This document shows, one piece after another, positions 1 to 10,369 of a DNA stretch of 64,000 bases; position 1 is the stretch's first letter, and each line of letters opens with the position of its first letter. This stretch comes from Lachnospiraceae bacterium (GTDB lineage Bacteria; Bacillota; Clostridia; Lachnospirales; Lachnospiraceae): positions 285,459-349,458 of the forward strand of contig CABJAW010000001.1 of assembly GCA_902363665.1 (NCBI GenBank), written 5' to 3'. Under the pieces are notes generated by a model that was given only the letters and a program-made list of their open reading frames with translations, was not told where the DNA came from and searched no databases. The position numbers and the translations under genes were made by a program.

Positions 1-56
1 ATTTTTGCCTGTGTGCCTTTTCCGGCACCCGGTGCACCGAGCATAACTATTTTCAT
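1..56 (-). CDS. adk: Adenylate kinase, N-terminal fragment (runs off the window)
   Basis: Only the first 18 codons lie in the window. They read MKIVMLGAPGAGKGTQAK, the P-loop (GxPGxGKGT) start of bacterial adenylate kinase, which interconverts ATP+AMP and 2 ADP. The ATG is at 54-56, preceded by a GGTGG ribosome-binding sequence. Position directly after secY is the usual Firmicutes order. The rest of the gene lies beyond base 1. Confidence 0.95.
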   Translation of the reverse strand, partial: MKIVMLGAPGAGKGTQAK

Positions 57-187
57 TTTAAATTTCCACCTTTTCTATATTGTTTCATTCACGGGCAATG
101 TTTTTTCAGCCTCTGCTCTGCCGAAAATTGCCTGTAATTTGCCCATACCAATGGAGCATAACGATTTCATTTTGCCTGCGTTTCAAC

Positions 188-281
188 AAAAAAAGAGTGC
201 ACCCTCTCCCGAAAGGTCGGAACGCCCTCCGGCCTGTGTAAGACGGATTTGTTCTGTAAACCTTCGGAAGTGTGTACACTC
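188..281 (-). terminator. Possible attenuator or terminator between secY and adk
   Basis: In the transcribed direction an 8-bp arm (272-281 region, GAGTGTAC) can pair, with one G-U, with GTGCACTC at 195-202, which is followed at once by seven T residues (188-194). The roughly 70-nt loop contains smaller CG-rich stems. The 232-bp secY-adk gap is long for this operon. The long loop makes it an unusual terminator, so partial attenuation or mRNA processing is equally possible. Confidence 0.35.
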
Positions 282-288
282 CTTATTT

Positions 289-1605
289 CTACTCTGACAG
301 GAATCCTTTGTAGTTGCGAACAAGCATCTGGGATTCGATCTGTTTTAATGTTTCAAGAATAACTCCTACAATGATGATGATGGAGGTTCCGCCGAAGGAA
401 ACCGATGCGCCAAACACACCATTAAAGAAGATCGGGATCAGCACGACGATAATCAGTCCTGCCGCACCGATAAATACAAGGTAATTTAATACCTTTTCCA
501 GATATTCCTGGGTCGGTTTGCCCGGCCGGATACCCGGAATGAATCCGCCCTGCTTTTTCATATTATCAGCCACCTCAATCGGGTTGAAAGTGATTGATGT
601 ATAGAAATAAGCGAAGAACACATTCAGTACAATATAAAGAATCAGACCAATCGAATAAACCGGTTTGCTGAAGTTGAACCAGTTGTTCTGGCTCAGCATT
701 CCAATCAGTGTAGCACCGATGCCGGTTCCCACATTCGCACCTGTGAAGGCAACGATCATCTGTGGAATAGACATCAGAGAAGAGGCGAAGATGACCGGAA
801 TAACGCCTGCGGTATTAACCTTCAGCGGAATAAATGTAGACTGACCGCCTACCATCTTCCGTCCCTGCATCTTCTTTGCATACTGTACCGGGATTTTTCT
901 TGTTGCATCATTCAGTATGATAACCATCACGATTGTAACAAGAATGACAGCAATGATAATGAGGGCTGCGAGTGCTCCGTGTGCAAGCGTCTTGCCTTTT
1001 ACGAACATCTCAAACAGACCCGTGATATCAGCCGGAATACTGGAAAGGATATTGATCATCAGGACAATGGAAATACCATTGCCGACACCTTTCTCTGTAA
1101 TCCGCTCACCGATCCACATCAGGAATGCACTTCCTGCTGTCAGCGCAACAACTACTTCAAAGCCTTTCAGGAAAGTAATATTCGGAATCATTCCGGATCT
1201 GCCGAAGCCGACTGTCATTGCAATACTCTCAATGAGAGCAAGTGCTACCGTCACATAACGTGTAATAGCTGCAATTTTTTTCCTGCCATCTTCTCCATCT
1301 TTATGCATCTCCTCCAGTGCCGGGATGGCAATGGTAAGGAGCTGGATAATGATGGAGGATGTAATATATGGCGTAATACTAAGCGCGAAAATTGACATTT
1401 TCTCGAAGGAGCCACCGGTAAATGCAGAAAAGAAATTAAATGCATCGTTTGAGTTCTGAGCAAACCACTGTGAGAAGTAATTTCTGTTTACTCCTGGTAC
1501 AGGAAGCTGACAACCCATACGAATCACAACCATCATGCAGAATGTGAAGAATAACTTTTTCCGTATATCCTTAATTCTAAACGCATTTTTCAGTGTCTCG
1601 AGCAT
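289..1605 (-). CDS. secY: Preprotein translocase subunit SecY
   Basis: 438-aa channel subunit of the Sec translocon, with the usual ten hydrophobic segments. Landmarks are the N-terminal RKKLFFTFCMMVVIRMGCQLPVPG stretch leading into TM1 (shown here only as a landmark at residues 17-40), a GERITEKGVGNG loop and the C-terminal FNPIEVADNMKKQGGFIPG region. Length and order are typical. The start lies 1 bp past the rplO stop region, with AGAGGTG as ribosome site inside the end of rplO, so the two are probably translationally coupled. Confidence 0.98.
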   Translation of the reverse strand: MLETLKNAFRIKDIRKKLFFTFCMMVVIRMGCQLPVPGVNRNYFSQWFAQNSNDAFNFFSAFTGGSFEKMSIFALSITPYITSSIIIQLLTIAIPALEEMHKDGEDGRKKIAAITRYVTVALALIESIAMTVGFGRSGMIPNITFLKGFEVVVALTAGSAFLMWIGERITEKGVGNGISIVLMINILSSIPADITGLFEMFVKGKTLAHGALAALIIIAVILVTIVMVIILNDATRKIPVQYAKKMQGRKMVGGQSTFIPLKVNTAGVIPVIFASSLMSIPQMIVAFTGANVGTGIGATLIGMLSQNNWFNFSKPVYSIGLILYIVLNVFFAYFYTSITFNPIEVADNMKKQGGFIPGIRPGKPTQEYLEKVLNYLVFIGAAGLIIVVLIPIFFNGVFGASVSFGGTSIIIIVGVILETLKQIESQMLVRNYKGFLSE

Positions 1606-1606
1606 C

Positions 1607-2047
1607 TCAGATCACCTCTGCTTTTCCACCGAGCTCTTCGATTTTCGCCTTTGCACTTTCGCTGTACGCATTTACTTTTACGTTCAGTTTCTTTGTAAGT
1701 GTACCGTTGCCAAGGATCTTAACGCCATCCTTAGCATCTTTGATGATACCCTTCTCAAGCAGAGTCTCAACTGTTACCTCTGCATCATTCTCGAATACTT
1801 CAAGAGCACCAAGATTGATTGCTTCGATATCAAGAGTATTTCTGTTCTTGAAACCTCTCTTCGGAAGACGTCTGTACAGCGGCATCTGGCCACCCTCGAA
1901 TCCGATTCTCGGTGCGCCTGAACGTGCCTTCTGTCCTTTATGTCCCTTACCGGCAGTCTTGCCGTTTCCTGAACCATGTCCGCGTCCTCTTCTGAAGTTA
2001 TCACTGTGTACACTGCCTGCAGCAGGTCTTAAATTCGATAAATCCAT
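1607..2047 (-). CDS. rplO: 50S ribosomal protein L15
   Basis: 146 aa, full length for L15. The basic N-terminus ([20 protein letters not shown] followed by [11 protein letters not shown]) is the conserved rRNA-binding extension, and the [17 protein letters not shown] motif follows. L15 is a late-assembling large-subunit protein. An AAGGAGGTG site precedes the ATG. It sits between rpmD and secY as in other Firmicutes. Confidence 0.98.
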   Translation of the reverse strand: MDLSNLRPAAGSVHSDNFRRGRGHGSGNGKTAGKGHKGQKARSGAPRIGFEGGQMPLYRRLPKRGFKNRNTLDIEAINLGALEVFENDAEVTVETLLEKGIIKDAKDGVKILGNGTLTKKLNVKVNAYSESAKAKIEELGGKAEVI

Positions 2048-2074
2048 GATGACACCTCCTTATCTCAATAATTC

Positions 2075-2257
2075 TTATGCTTCCTCAACTTTTACAAGGT
2101 GTGAAACCTGTGCAACCATTCCTTTGACTGCATCGTTGTTCGGAAGCTCAACCGTCTTGTGCATCTTTGTAAGGCCAAGAGCCTTAACTGTTGCGCGATG
2201 CTTCGGGATAGCACTGATCGGTGATTTTACTAATGTAACTTTCAGTTTCTCTGCCAT
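2075..2257 (-). CDS. rpmD: 50S ribosomal protein L30
   Basis: 60-aa L30 (LKVTLVKSPISAIPKHRATV then LGLTKMHKTVELPN). The family is small and single-domain, so this is full length. It lies between rpsE and rplO with short gaps, and AGGAGGTTTTGAACA precedes the ATG. Confidence 0.97.
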   Translation of the reverse strand: MAEKLKVTLVKSPISAIPKHRATVKALGLTKMHKTVELPNNDAVKGMVAQVSHLVKVEEA

Positions 2258-2271
2258 TGTTCAAAACCTCC

Positions 2272-2781
2272 TTAGCCCAGAATCTCTTCTACAGATTTTC
2301 CGCGGAGTCTTGCAACTTCTTCCGGAGACTTCATCTGCTTCAGTGCTTCCAGTGTTGCCAGAACTACGTTCTGCTTATTGTTAGATCCAAGTGACTTTGT
2401 ACGGATATTCTTGATACCAGCGATCTCAAGGACGTTACGTGCCGGGCCGCCTGCGATGATACCAGTACCCTGAGGAGCACGCTTCAGCAGTACGGATGCA
2501 CCACCGAATTTTCCGATGAAATCATGCGGAACGCTGTTGTTCTCATCCATTCCGATGTAAACAAGCTTCTTCATAGCGTCCTCTTTGCCCTTGCGGATTG
2601 CTTCCGGAATTTCTGTTGCTTTGCCAAGTCCTGCACCTACATGGCCGTTTCCATCACCGACAACAACCAGAGCTGTAAAACGCATCGTACGTCCGCCTTT
2701 AACAGTCTTGGATACACGTTTAATTGACACTACCTTGTCAGTCAGTTCGAACTGGCTCGGGTCAATAATCTCATGTCTCAT
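2272..2781 (-). CDS. rpsE: 30S ribosomal protein S5
   Basis: 169 aa. An N-terminal double-stranded-RNA-binding-like domain ([19 protein letters not shown]) is followed by the S5 C-terminal domain with [20 protein letters not shown]5 contributes to decoding fidelity in the small subunit. The ATG has a GGGAGGAAAAGACAC ribosome site. Confidence 0.98.
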   Translation of the reverse strand: MRHEIIDPSQFELTDKVVSIKRVSKTVKGGRTMRFTALVVVGDGNGHVGAGLGKATEIPEAIRKGKEDAMKKLVYIGMDENNSVPHDFIGKFGGASVLLKRAPQGTGIIAGGPARNVLEIAGIKNIRTKSLGSNNKQNVVLATLEALKQMKSPEEVARLRGKSVEEILG

Positions 2782-2799
2782 GTGTCTTTTCCTCCCTTA

Positions 2800-3168
2800 T
2801 TAGAATTCCAGTCCAGCTTCTCTTGCTGCTTCTGCAAGTGCTTTGACTTTACCCTGATAGATGAAACCGCCACGGTCAAAAACAACTTCCTTGATGCCTT
2901 TTTCCAGTGCACGCTCTGCAATTACTTTTCCAAGGTATGCTGCTGCTGCAACGTCGTTGGTTTTCTCAAGCTCTGCCTTTACTTCTTTCTGAAGTGTGCT
3001 GGCAGATACCAGAGTATGTCCTACGGAGTCGTCGATGATCTGAGCATACATATGGTTATTACTTCTGAATACAGCAAGACGCGGTCTCTCAGTTGTGCCT
3101 GCGAAACGGTTGCGCATTCTGTAATGCTTTTTCTCACGGATTTTTGCTCTTGATTCCTTGCTAACCAT
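2800..3168 (-). CDS. rplR: 50S ribosomal protein L18
   Basis: 122-aa L18, which binds 5S rRNA with L5 and L25. The conserved [20 protein letters not shown] and [20 protein letters not shown] blocks (the latter near the C-terminus) identify it. Normal length, between rplF and rpsE. Confidence 0.98.
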   Translation of the reverse strand: MVSKESRAKIREKKHYRMRNRFAGTTERPRLAVFRSNNHMYAQIIDDSVGHTLVSASTLQKEVKAELEKTNDVAAAAYLGKVIAERALEKGIKEVVFDRGGFIYQGKVKALAEAAREAGLEF

Positions 3169-3186
3169 TCTTCACACTCTCCTTAT

Positions 3187-3726
3187 TTATTTTTTACCAG
3201 TCTTACCAACTTTACGTCTGATCACTTCATCAGCGTACTTGATTCCCTTGCCCTTATACGGCTCCGGTCTTCTCTTGTCTCTGATTTCAGCTGCGTACTG
3301 GCCAACTTTTTCTTTGCTGATTCCGGATACGATGATCTTGTTGCCATCAACCTTGGTCTCGATTCCTTCCGGATCTTCCATCTCTACCGGATGAGAATAT
3401 CCAAGGTTCAGTGTCAGCTTCTTGCCTGCCTTGGCAGCTCTGTAACCAACACCGTTTACTTCCAGAGTCTTTGTATAGCCTTCGCTTACACCGATCGTCA
3501 TGTTGTGGATCAGTGTTCTGGTAAGACCATGGAGAGATTTCATTCTCTTCAGATCGTTCGGTCTGGATACGATCACATGACCGTCCTCAATTTTGATATC
3601 CATTTCGTGCGGAAGCTCTCTTACCAGAGTTCCCTTCGGTCCTTTAACGGTAACTACGTTACCCTCTGCAATCTCAACAGTAACTCCTGCCGGAATTGCG
3701 ACTGGCATTCTACCAATTCGTGACAT
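3187..3726 (-). CDS. rplF: 50S ribosomal protein L6
   Basis: 179-aa L6 with two tandem L6 domains. The start [15 protein letters not shown] and the C-terminal [20 protein letters not shown] are family signatures. L6 sits at the base of the L7/L12 stalk near the sarcin-ricin loop. A GGAGGAAACAGGC site precedes the ATG. Confidence 0.98.
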   Translation of the reverse strand: MSRIGRMPVAIPAGVTVEIAEGNVVTVKGPKGTLVRELPHEMDIKIEDGHVIVSRPNDLKRMKSLHGLTRTLIHNMTIGVSEGYTKTLEVNGVGYRAAKAGKKLTLNLGYSHPVEMEDPEGIETKVDGNKIIVSGISKEKVGQYAAEIRDKRRPEPYKGKGIKYADEVIRRKVGKTGKK

Positions 3727-3845
3727 GCCTGTTTCCTCCTTACTTAGATTTTCGGAGAGGGTCTTGTGCCCCCTCTGTTTTCAGTGAGCTGTATATATAA
3801 AAATATAACTCGCAAAATTACCGGAAAGCCGGCCTGTGCATTCAA

Positions 3846-4247
3846 CTACCAAACGAATGCCAGAACCTCGCCGCCAACCTGAAGTTTTCTTGCCTGTTTA
3901 TCTGTAATAACGCCCTGGTTTGTGGACAGGATTGCGATGCCAAGTCCGCCAAGTACCTTCGGGAGATTATCCTTGCCTGCGTACACACGAAGACCCGGCT
4001 TGGAGATTCTCTTGATACCGGTGATAATCTTTTCGTTCTTATCTGCGCCGTATTTCATTGTGATGTGGAGATTCTTTACAGTGCCATCCTCTACCAGATC
4101 ATATTTCTTAATATATCCCTCGTCAACCAGGATGTTTGCGATAGCAATTTTCATCTTGGAAGCCGGAACATCTACTGTGTCATGTTTTGCAGTGTTTGCG
4201 TTACGAATTCTTGTAAGCATATCTGCGATCGGATCGCTCATTGTCAT
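3846..4247 (-). CDS. rpsH: 30S ribosomal protein S8
   Basis: 133 aa ([20 protein letters not shown] at the N-terminus, [15 protein letters not shown] near the C-terminus). S8 is a primary 16S binder and, in other bacteria, a feedback repressor of the spc operon. The upstream ATG at 4247 is chosen because GGAGG lies 8 nt before it. The internal ATG two codons later would be 14 nt away. Confidence 0.97.
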   Translation of the reverse strand: MTMSDPIADMLTRIRNANTAKHDTVDVPASKMKIAIANILVDEGYIKKYDLVEDGTVKNLHITMKYGADKNEKIITGIKRISKPGLRVYAGKDNLPKVLGGLGIAILSTNQGVITDKQARKLQVGGEVLAFVW

Positions 4248-4567
4248 GATAGTTTCCTCCTAAATTATTAATCAGACTTTTCACGTTATCGTTGAGAACT
4301 GCCTCAAAATGAGAAATCAGGCCGTGCAGACTTGTCTGCTAAGGACTGAATTTCCATTTTGATTCACGGCGAAACGCCGTGAACGAGGAAATGCGAAGCA
4401 TTTTCGAGTCTGGCAGTTCGGAGTAGTGAGAAGACACGTGTCCTTCCCCACTACCTCCCCTGTCCGGTCTGCATCCTGTGCATTTGTCTTCCCGTCCAGG
4501 TCAATTGCCAATTGTTTTTCTCTCTTTTGTTCAAAAGCTCTGCGCTTTTACCTGCGCACCCTGACTC
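4248..4567 (-). other. Unusually long rpsN-rpsH gap with strong hairpins
   Basis: This 320-bp gap inside the spc operon has no convincing gene. It contains a perfect 9-bp stem with an AAA triloop (4363-4371 with 4375-4383) and a 6-bp stem with a GAA triloop (4389-4394 with 4398-4403). Its small ORFs have no ribosome site and no family resemblance. The hairpins may be mRNA processing or stability elements, or a relic of a small dispersed repeat. Confidence 0.6.
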
Positions 4568-4753
4568 TTACCAGGAAGCTTTCTTTACGCCCGGGATCTG
4601 ACCCTTGTAAGCCAGCTCACGGAAGCATACACGGCAGATGCCGTATTTTTTCAGGACTGAATGCGGACGTCCGCAGATTCTGCAGCGTGTGTAAGCTCTG
4701 GTGGAGAACTTCGGTGTACGCTGCTGTTTGATCTTCATTGCTGTCTTAGCCAT
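4568..4753 (-). CDS. rpsN: 30S ribosomal protein S14, zinc-binding type (S14 type Z)
   Basis: 61 aa with two CxxC pairs (CRIC and CRVC) that form the zinc ribbon of the short, zinc-containing S14 paralogue. The C-terminal [16 protein letters not shown] is canonical. This is the main S14 of clostridia. A GGAGGAAAATTTC site precedes the ATG. Confidence 0.97.
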   Translation of the reverse strand: MAKTAMKIKQQRTPKFSTRAYTRCRICGRPHSVLKKYGICRVCFRELAYKGQIPGVKKASW

Positions 4754-4784
4754 GAAATTTTCCTCCTATATTCCAAATGCCGGA

Positions 4785-5324
4785 TTATTTCGCGAACGGC
4801 ATGTTGAACAGTCTCAGTAATTCACGTGCTTCTTCGTCTGTCTTAGCAGTTGTAACGAAGATAACGTCCATACCTCTTACCTTGTCAACCTTATCGTACT
4901 CGATTTCCGGGAAGATCAGCTGCTCTTTGATTCCAAGTGCATAGTTTCCTCTTCCGTCGAATGCGTTCGGGTTTACACCTCTGAAGTCACGTACACGCGG
5001 CAGTGCAAGGTTGATAAGACGATCTACGAAATCGTACATCTTCTCACCACGAAGTGTGGTCTTGCAGCCGATTGCCATGCCCTCTCTGATCTTGAAGTTT
5101 GCCACTGAATTTTTAGCCTTTGTCAGGACAGCCTTCTGACCGGTAATGGTCTCCATATCCTTTACTGCAGATTCCAGAAGCTTCGCATTGTCTTTTGCCT
5201 CACCAACACCCATGTTGATAACGACTTTGTCGATCTTCGGAACTTCCATGATGTTCTTATATCCAAATTTCTTGATCATAGCATCTACGATCTCATTCTG
5301 ATAAACTTCTTTAAGTCTACTCAC
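4785..5324 (-). CDS. rplE: 50S ribosomal protein L5
   Basis: 179-aa L5, which contacts 5S rRNA and P-site tRNA. Motifs are [20 protein letters not shown] (N-terminal) and [20 protein letters not shown]. Normal length, between rplX and rpsN. Confidence 0.98.
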   Translation of the reverse strand: MSRLKEVYQNEIVDAMIKKFGYKNIMEVPKIDKVVINMGVGEAKDNAKLLESAVKDMETITGQKAVLTKAKNSVANFKIREGMAIGCKTTLRGEKMYDFVDRLINLALPRVRDFRGVNPNAFDGRGNYALGIKEQLIFPEIEYDKVDKVRGMDVIFVTTAKTDEEARELLRLFNMPFAK

Positions 5325-5346
5325 CTGTGCGACCTCCTCTCTTCAA

Positions 5347-5646
5347 TTAGTCAATTACTTCTCCAGTAGCCTTTGCTACGCGGACTTTCTTGTCGCCATC
5401 CATCTTGAAGCCGACTCTTGTTGCCTTGCCGCCAACGAGAAGCATAACATTGGATGCATCGATATAGGACTCTTTGTTCACGATGCCGCCCTGCTGATTA
5501 GCAGCTGACGGTTTTGTGTGCTTTGTTACCATGCCGATGCCCTCAACGAGAACCTTGCCGTCCTTTACTGCGAGAACTTTACCGTCTTTACCTTTATCTT
5601 TACCTGCGATTACTCTTACTGTATCGCCAGTCTTGATCTTATTCAT
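5347..5646 (-). CDS. rplX: 50S ribosomal protein L24
   Basis: 99 aa with the KOW motif at the N-terminus ([20 protein letters not shown]). L24 is an early assembly initiator of the large subunit. It is a few residues shorter than many homologues but complete. The start has an AAGGAGGACCTGAAG site. Confidence 0.97.
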   Translation of the reverse strand: MNKIKTGDTVRVIAGKDKGKDGKVLAVKDGKVLVEGIGMVTKHTKPSAANQQGGIVNKESYIDASNVMLLVGGKATRVGFKMDGDKKVRVAKATGEVID

Positions 5647-5659
5647 CTTCAGGTCCTCC

Positions 5660-6028
5660 TTATAATACTTCCGGAGCCAGAGAAACGATCTTCATAAACT
5701 TCTTGTCACGAAGCTCTCTTGCTACCGGTCCAAAAATACGAGTTCCTCTCGGGTTCAGATCATCCTTGATGATAACTGCTGCGTTCTCATCGAACTTGAT
5801 ATATGAACCGTCTTTACGGCGAACACCCTTTACTGTACGAACTACGACAGCCTTCACAACATCGCCTTTTTTAACAACACCACCTGGCGTTGCATCTTTA
5901 ACCGAAGCAACGATGATATCGCCAATACCTGCATATCTCCTGGTGGAACCGCCCATAACGCGAATGCAAAGAAGCTCTTTTGCACCGGTGTTATCAGCAA
6001 CTTTCAGTCTGGTTTCCTGCTGTACCAT
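5660..6028 (-). CDS. rplN: 50S ribosomal protein L14
   Basis: 122-aa L14 ([20 protein letters not shown] start; [19 protein letters not shown] near the end). It forms an intersubunit bridge with 16S rRNA and binds L19. Normal length and position. Confidence 0.98.
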   Translation of the reverse strand: MVQQETRLKVADNTGAKELLCIRVMGGSTRRYAGIGDIIVASVKDATPGGVVKKGDVVKAVVVRTVKGVRRKDGSYIKFDENAAVIIKDDLNPRGTRIFGPVARELRDKKFMKIVSLAPEVL

Positions 6029-6049
6029 GCCGATATACCTCCTAATATA

Positions 6050-6304
6050 CTATTTAACCTTCTCAACAACCTCAACAAGTCTCCATCTCTTATCCTTAGA
6101 GAGCGGTCTTGTCTCCATAACTTTTACTGTATCTCCGATATTGCACTCGTTGTTCTCATCATGAGCTTTCAGTTTGTAAGTTCTCTTTACGATTTTGTTG
6201 TAAAGCGGATGTCTTACGTGGTTTTCTACTGCAACAACGATTGTTTTGTCCATTTTATTGCTGACAACCTTACCCGTACGGGTCTTTCTAAGATTTCTTT
6301 CCAC
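6050..6304 (-). CDS. rpsQ: 30S ribosomal protein S17
   Basis: 84-aa OB-fold S17, a primary 16S-binding protein. [20 protein letters not shown] and [20 protein letters not shown] are the diagnostic blocks. An AAAGGAGAAATTTCC site precedes the ATG. Confidence 0.98.
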   Translation of the reverse strand: MERNLRKTRTGKVVSNKMDKTIVVAVENHVRHPLYNKIVKRTYKLKAHDENNECNIGDTVKVMETRPLSKDKRWRLVEVVEKVK

Positions 6305-6359
6305 GGAAATTTCTCCTTTCTTTCAATCTGCGCGTCTGTGACGGATCTGCCGCAGAAGC

Positions 6360-6563
6360 TTACGCATTAGCCTTCTCTGTGATAACGGTCTGAATTCTGG
6401 CGATGTTCTTGCGAACCTCTTTAATTCTGCTGGTGTTATCAAGCTGGTTCGTTGCGTTCTGGAATCTCAGATTGAAAAGTTCCTTCTTAGCAGCTACTAA
6501 TTCATCATTTAATTCTGCAGCTGATTTTGCCTTTAAATCTTCTACATACTTATTAATTTTCAC
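6360..6563 (-). CDS. rpmC: 50S ribosomal protein L29 (GTG start)
   Basis: 67-aa L29 beginning [21 protein letters not shown]29 lies at the polypeptide exit tunnel. Two in-frame GTG codons are possible. The one at 6561-6563 fits better because AAGG(CGG) lies 11 nt upstream and the protein then starts as in other clostridia. The GTG at 6572 would almost touch the ribosome site. The start overlaps the rplP stop, suggesting coupled translation. Confidence 0.93.
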   Translation of the reverse strand: MKINKYVEDLKAKSAAELNDELVAAKKELFNLRFQNATNQLDNTSRIKEVRKNIARIQTVITEKANA

Positions 6564-6990
6564 TGTTATCACCGCCTTCTAAGTCTGCACGAGAAACGAT
6601 TTTACATTTGCAAGGTAACTTGTGCATAGCGAGACGCAATGCTTCGCGGGCAACCTCCTCCGGTACGCCTGCCAGCTCGAACATTACGCGGCCCGGCTTT
6701 ACTACTGCTACCCAGTACTCAAGTGTTCCTTTTCCGGAACCCATTCGAGTTTCAGCCGGTTTTGCTGTTACCGGTTTGTCCGGGAAAATCTTGATCCAAA
6801 CTTTACCACCACGTTTGATGTAACGTGTCATAGCGATACGGGCTGCCTCGATCTGGTTGGACTTAATCCAGCACGGCTCGGTAGCTACAAGACCGAAATC
6901 ACCATAGGAGATTGTATTTCCTCTTAACGCTTTTCCTTTCATGGAACCGCGGAACTGCTTACGACGTTTAACTCTTTTTGGCATTAACAT
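6553..6990 (-). CDS. rplP: 50S ribosomal protein L16
   Basis: 145 aa starting [20 protein letters not shown], then [21 protein letters not shown]16 helps organise the A-site and peptidyl-transferase region. Its ATG overlaps the rpsC TAA as TAATG, a sign of translational coupling. Confidence 0.98.
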   Translation of the reverse strand: MLMPKRVKRRKQFRGSMKGKALRGNTISYGDFGLVATEPCWIKSNQIEAARIAMTRYIKRGGKVWIKIFPDKPVTAKPAETRMGSGKGTLEYWVAVVKPGRVMFELAGVPEEVAREALRLAMHKLPCKCKIVSRADLEGGDNSEN

Positions 6991-7640
6991 TATTTATCGC
7001 TCCCTTCTTTTCTAGATGGAAGTACTTCGCCTTTGTAGACCCAAACCTTTACGCCGATCTTGCCGTAGGTTGTGTCTGCCTCAGCAAATCCATAATCAAT
7101 ATCTGCTCTCAGTGTCTGAAGCGGGATTGTTCCCTCGCTGTAGAACTCGGTACGAGCCATATCAGCTCCGCCAAGACGGCCGGAAACGGAAGTCTTGATT
7201 CCAAGAGCGCCAGCCTTCATTGTTCTGCTCATTGTGGACTTCATTGCACGACGGAAGGAAACACGGTTCTCAAGCTGTGCTGCGATGTTCTCTGCAACAA
7301 GCTGTGCATCCTTATCCGGTCTCTTGATCTCTTTGATATCTACGATCAGTTTCTTGGAAACAATCTTCTGCAGCTCTGCTTTGAGCTTCTCGATCTCAGC
7401 GCCGCCCTTACCGATTACAACACCCGGCTTAGCAGTGTAGATGATGATCTTTACTCTCTCAGATGCTCTCTCGATCTCAATCTTGGAAACACCTGCACTG
7501 TATAATCTCTTCTTCAGGAATGTTCTGATCTTGTGGTCTTCGATCAGGCAGTCTGCGAAATCAGCTTCTGCGTACCATTTTGAATCCCAGTCCTTAATAA
7601 CGCCGACTCTAAGACCATGCGGATTAACTTTCTGTCCCAT
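6990..7640 (-). CDS. rpsC: 30S ribosomal protein S3
   Basis: 216 aa ([20 protein letters not shown] start). A type-II KH domain contains [17 protein letters not shown], followed by the S3 C-terminal domain. S3 lines the mRNA entry channel. Normal length. Confidence 0.98.
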   Translation of the reverse strand: MGQKVNPHGLRVGVIKDWDSKWYAEADFADCLIEDHKIRTFLKKRLYSAGVSKIEIERASERVKIIIYTAKPGVVIGKGGAEIEKLKAELQKIVSKKLIVDIKEIKRPDKDAQLVAENIAAQLENRVSFRRAMKSTMSRTMKAGALGIKTSVSGRLGGADMARTEFYSEGTIPLQTLRADIDYGFAEADTTYGKIGVKVWVYKGEVLPSRKEGSDK

Positions 7641-7651
7641 GATAGTCCTCC

Positions 7652-8038
7652 TTATTTCTCATTCAGCACGATGGTAATGTGGCTCATTCTCTTCTCGATT
7701 CTGTAAGCTCTACCCTGTGCTCTCGGTCTGATTCTCTTCATTGTCGGTCCCTTGTTTGCGTAGCACTCTTCTACGTAAAGGTTCTCAACGCTCATTCCGT
7801 TGTTGTTCTCAGCGTTTGCGATAGCTGATTTCAGTAATTTAGCGATTAACTCAGAAGCATATCTCGGGTTGTAAGTAACAATACCAAGTGCTGTCTGAAC
7901 ATCTTTTCCTCTGATGGCATCCAATACGTAGCATGCTTTCTGAACGGAAACACGAGCGTAAGACAGTTTTGCTGACGGTCTTGTATCCTTCTGAGCATTT
8001 CTTTCTCTTTTGATCTGGGATCTATGTCCTTTAGCCAT
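7652..8038 (-). CDS. rplV: 50S ribosomal protein L22
   Basis: 128 aa when started at the ATG at 8036-8038, where AAAGGAGG lies 9 nt upstream. A longer frame to 8086 has no ribosome site. The [20 protein letters not shown] helix and the [20 protein letters not shown] hairpin that lines the exit tunnel identify L22. Confidence 0.97.
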   Translation of the reverse strand: MAKGHRSQIKRERNAQKDTRPSAKLSYARVSVQKACYVLDAIRGKDVQTALGIVTYNPRYASELIAKLLKSAIANAENNNGMSVENLYVEECYANKGPTMKRIRPRAQGRAYRIEKRMSHITIVLNEK

Positions 8039-8171
8039 TGGATGTAGCCTCCTTTCAAAATCTGCGCCCTGCGGGCTTTTCTTCATTCTCCGCAGGCTCT
8101 TCCCTGCGGAGTTTGCCGCGGAGGAAGCATCACTGCCTCACTTCCGCTGCTTTATAACCGTATACCGTGTT
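8039..8171 (-). other. rpsS-rplV gap with a GC-rich hairpin
   Basis: 133-bp gap holding a 9-bp stem (CTCCGCAGG with CCTGCGGAG, about 8088-8111). No gene is visible. Like the gap before rpsH it inserts a stable hairpin into an otherwise tight ribosomal operon. Confidence 0.5.
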
Positions 8172-8453
8172 CTAGCGAACGCCGGATTTCTTCTCATCTT
8201 TGCCATGTCCGCGGTAGGTTCTGGTTGCAACGAACTCGCCGAGTTTGTGGCCTACCATATCCTCTGTAACGTATACCGGAACATGCTTTCTTCCATCATG
8301 AACTGCGATCGTGTGACCAACAAACTGCGGGAAGATCGTAGAACGACGGGACCAGGTCTTGATAACCTGCTTGCTTCCTGCTGCGTTCATAGCGTCTACC
8401 TTTTTCAGTAAGCTAGCGTCAGCGAACGGTCCTTTTTTCAGTGAACGAGCCAT
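8172..8453 (-). CDS. rpsS: 30S ribosomal protein S19
   Basis: 93-aa S19 ([20 protein letters not shown] start; [20 protein letters not shown] near the end). It binds 16S with S13 at the head of the small subunit. Normal length, with an AAGGAGGTAACCAA site. Confidence 0.98.
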   Translation of the reverse strand: MARSLKKGPFADASLLKKVDAMNAAGSKQVIKTWSRRSTIFPQFVGHTIAVHDGRKHVPVYVTEDMVGHKLGEFVATRTYRGHGKDEKKSGVR

Positions 8454-8481
8454 TTGGTTACCTCCTTATTTTTCTCAAATC

Positions 8482-9324
8482 CTAGTTAATACCTTTACCG
8501 TTTCTTCTTCTTACAATCAGCTTGTCAGAAGCTTTCTTGCTCTTTCTGGTCTTCAGGCCAAGAGCCGGCTTGCCCCACGGTGTGCACGGGCCCGGACGTC
8601 CGATACCAGCCTTGCCTTCTCCACCACCATGCGGATGGTCGTTCGGGTTCATAACAGAACCGCGGACGGTCGGGCGGATACCCATGTGACGTTTTCTACC
8701 TGCTTTACCGATATTAACAAGGTTGTGCTCTGCGTTTCCTACGATACCGATGGTAGCGCGGCAGTTCAGAGGAACCATTCTCATCTCGCCTGACGGAAGT
8801 CTCAGTGTTGCATATTTGCCTTCCTTAGCCATTACCTGTGCGCCGTTTCCTGCGGAACGAACCATCTGTCCGCCGTGGCCTGCGTACAGCTCAATATTGT
8901 GAACCATAGTACCAACCGGGATCTCAGAAAGCGGCAGGCAGTTTCCTACGTGTACCTCAGCCTGCGGTCCATTCATGATCTTCATGCCGTCCTTCAGACC
9001 CTGCGGTGCAAGGATGTAAGCCTTCTCGCCGTCTGCGTAGCAGATCAGTGCGATGTTTGCTGTTCTGTTCGGATCGTACTCGATACCGATTACAGTTGCC
9101 GGGATACCATCTTTATTTCTCTTGAAATCGATGATTCTGTATTTCTGTCTGGATCCGCCGCCGTGATGTCTTACCGTGATCTTACCCTGGTTGTTACGGC
9201 CAGCAGTTTTTTTCTTGGAAGCCAGAAGTGATTTCTCCGGAGTCTTCTTTGTGATCTCAGAATTGTCCAGGTTGGTCATGTGTCTTCTGGAAGGTGTATA
9301 TGGGTTGTATGTCTTAATTCCCAT
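8482..9324 (-). CDS. rplB: 50S ribosomal protein L2
   Basis: 280-aa L2 ([20 protein letters not shown] start). The functionally important C-terminal region is present, with [20 protein letters not shown] containing the conserved histidine near the peptidyl-transferase centre. AAGGAGAACATC precedes the ATG. Confidence 0.98.
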   Translation of the reverse strand: MGIKTYNPYTPSRRHMTNLDNSEITKKTPEKSLLASKKKTAGRNNQGKITVRHHGGGSRQKYRIIDFKRNKDGIPATVIGIEYDPNRTANIALICYADGEKAYILAPQGLKDGMKIMNGPQAEVHVGNCLPLSEIPVGTMVHNIELYAGHGGQMVRSAGNGAQVMAKEGKYATLRLPSGEMRMVPLNCRATIGIVGNAEHNLVNIGKAGRKRHMGIRPTVRGSVMNPNDHPHGGGEGKAGIGRPGPCTPWGKPALGLKTRKSKKASDKLIVRRRNGKGIN

Positions 9325-9419
9325 GATGTTCTCCTTTCATGCCATGGCGTCTCATTTTCATGAAGCGTCATGCGATATTATTGTCCTGCTTCTCAGCAGA
9401 TAAAGGTCCGGGCTGTTTT

Positions 9420-9719
9420 TTACAGTCCCTCGAAAATCTCGATATCCTTGCTGTCCTCTGTCAGAGCAACGATTGCTTTCTTGGTCTTGGCAGTCTTGCC
9501 GGTAACCATTCCGCGTCTCTTGTTCTTTCCGTCAAGGTTCATCGTGTTTACGGATTTTACCTTTGTGCCGGCGAACATTTTTTCAACAGCCTCTTTGATC
9601 TGGCTCTTGGTTGCGTCTGTGTGAACCAGGAATGTGTACTTCTTGTCAGCCATAGCGTTCATGCTCTTCTCAGTAACAACCGGCTTCAGGATGACATCAT
9701 AATACTTAATATCTGCCAT
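9420..9719 (-). CDS. rplW: 50S ribosomal protein L23
   Basis: 99-aa L23 ([39 protein letters not shown]). It is the exit-tunnel docking site for trigger factor and SRP. The ATG overlaps the rplD stop as TAATG. Confidence 0.98.
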   Translation of the reverse strand: MADIKYYDVILKPVVTEKSMNAMADKKYTFLVHTDATKSQIKEAVEKMFAGTKVKSVNTMNLDGKNKRRGMVTGKTAKTKKAIVALTEDSKDIEIFEGL

Positions 9720-10339
9720 TATGCATACACCTCCTCGATGTTCTCTACAGCAGCCTTGGTAACTACTACTGTATCATACTTCAGAATGTCGAATACGTTC
9801 AGTGTGCTTGTAAGAACTGTTCTTACATCTGCGATGTTTCTTGCAGAGAGAAGCACGTTCTGATCGTTGTCTTTCAGAACGATGAGAGCTTTCTTTACGT
9901 TCAGTGCGTTCAGAACACCCTGCATCTTCTTTGTCTTGATCTCGTCAAATTTCAGCTCGTCTACAACTACCAGTTTGCTTTCCTGAACTCTGGATGTCAG
10001 CGCGGACTTAAGAGCTGCTCTCTTCTCTTTCTTGTTCATCTTTACCGTGTAGTCTCTCGGTACCGGAGCAAATACTACTCCACCGCCGGTCCACTGCGGA
10101 GCTCTTGTTGAACCCTGTCTTGCATGACCAGTTCCTTTCTGTCTCCACGGCTTTCTTCCGCCTCCGGAAACTTCAGAACGGGTCTTTGCCTTCTGTGTTC
10201 CCTGGCGCTTGTTTGCAAGCTGGCTTACTGCTGCAAGATGTACCAGATGCTCGTTGATCTCTACACCGAACACTGCATCATTCAGCTCCATCGTGCCAAC
10301 TTCTTTGCCTTCCATATTATAAATAGCTACGTTTGCCAT
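9719..10339 (-). CDS. rplD: 50S ribosomal protein L4
   Basis: 206-aa L4. The extended tunnel loop contains [20 protein letters not shown]. In E. coli L4 represses the S10 operon through its leader RNA, which makes it a candidate ligand for the leader upstream of rpsJ here. That link is inference only. A GGAGGAAGACACAC site precedes the ATG. Confidence 0.98.
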   Translation of the reverse strand: MANVAIYNMEGKEVGTMELNDAVFGVEINEHLVHLAAVSQLANKRQGTQKAKTRSEVSGGGRKPWRQKGTGHARQGSTRAPQWTGGGVVFAPVPRDYTVKMNKKEKRAALKSALTSRVQESKLVVVDELKFDEIKTKKMQGVLNALNVKKALIVLKDNDQNVLLSARNIADVRTVLTSTLNVFDILKYDTVVVTKAAVENIEEVYA

Positions 10340-10369
10340 GTGTGTCTTCCTCCTTTCCTGAATTCAGGC

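Noticed and set aside
4317..4511. 64-residue frame in the rpsN-rpsH gap
   Set aside because: It is driven by the hairpin arms, and shows no ribosome site or recognisable domain.
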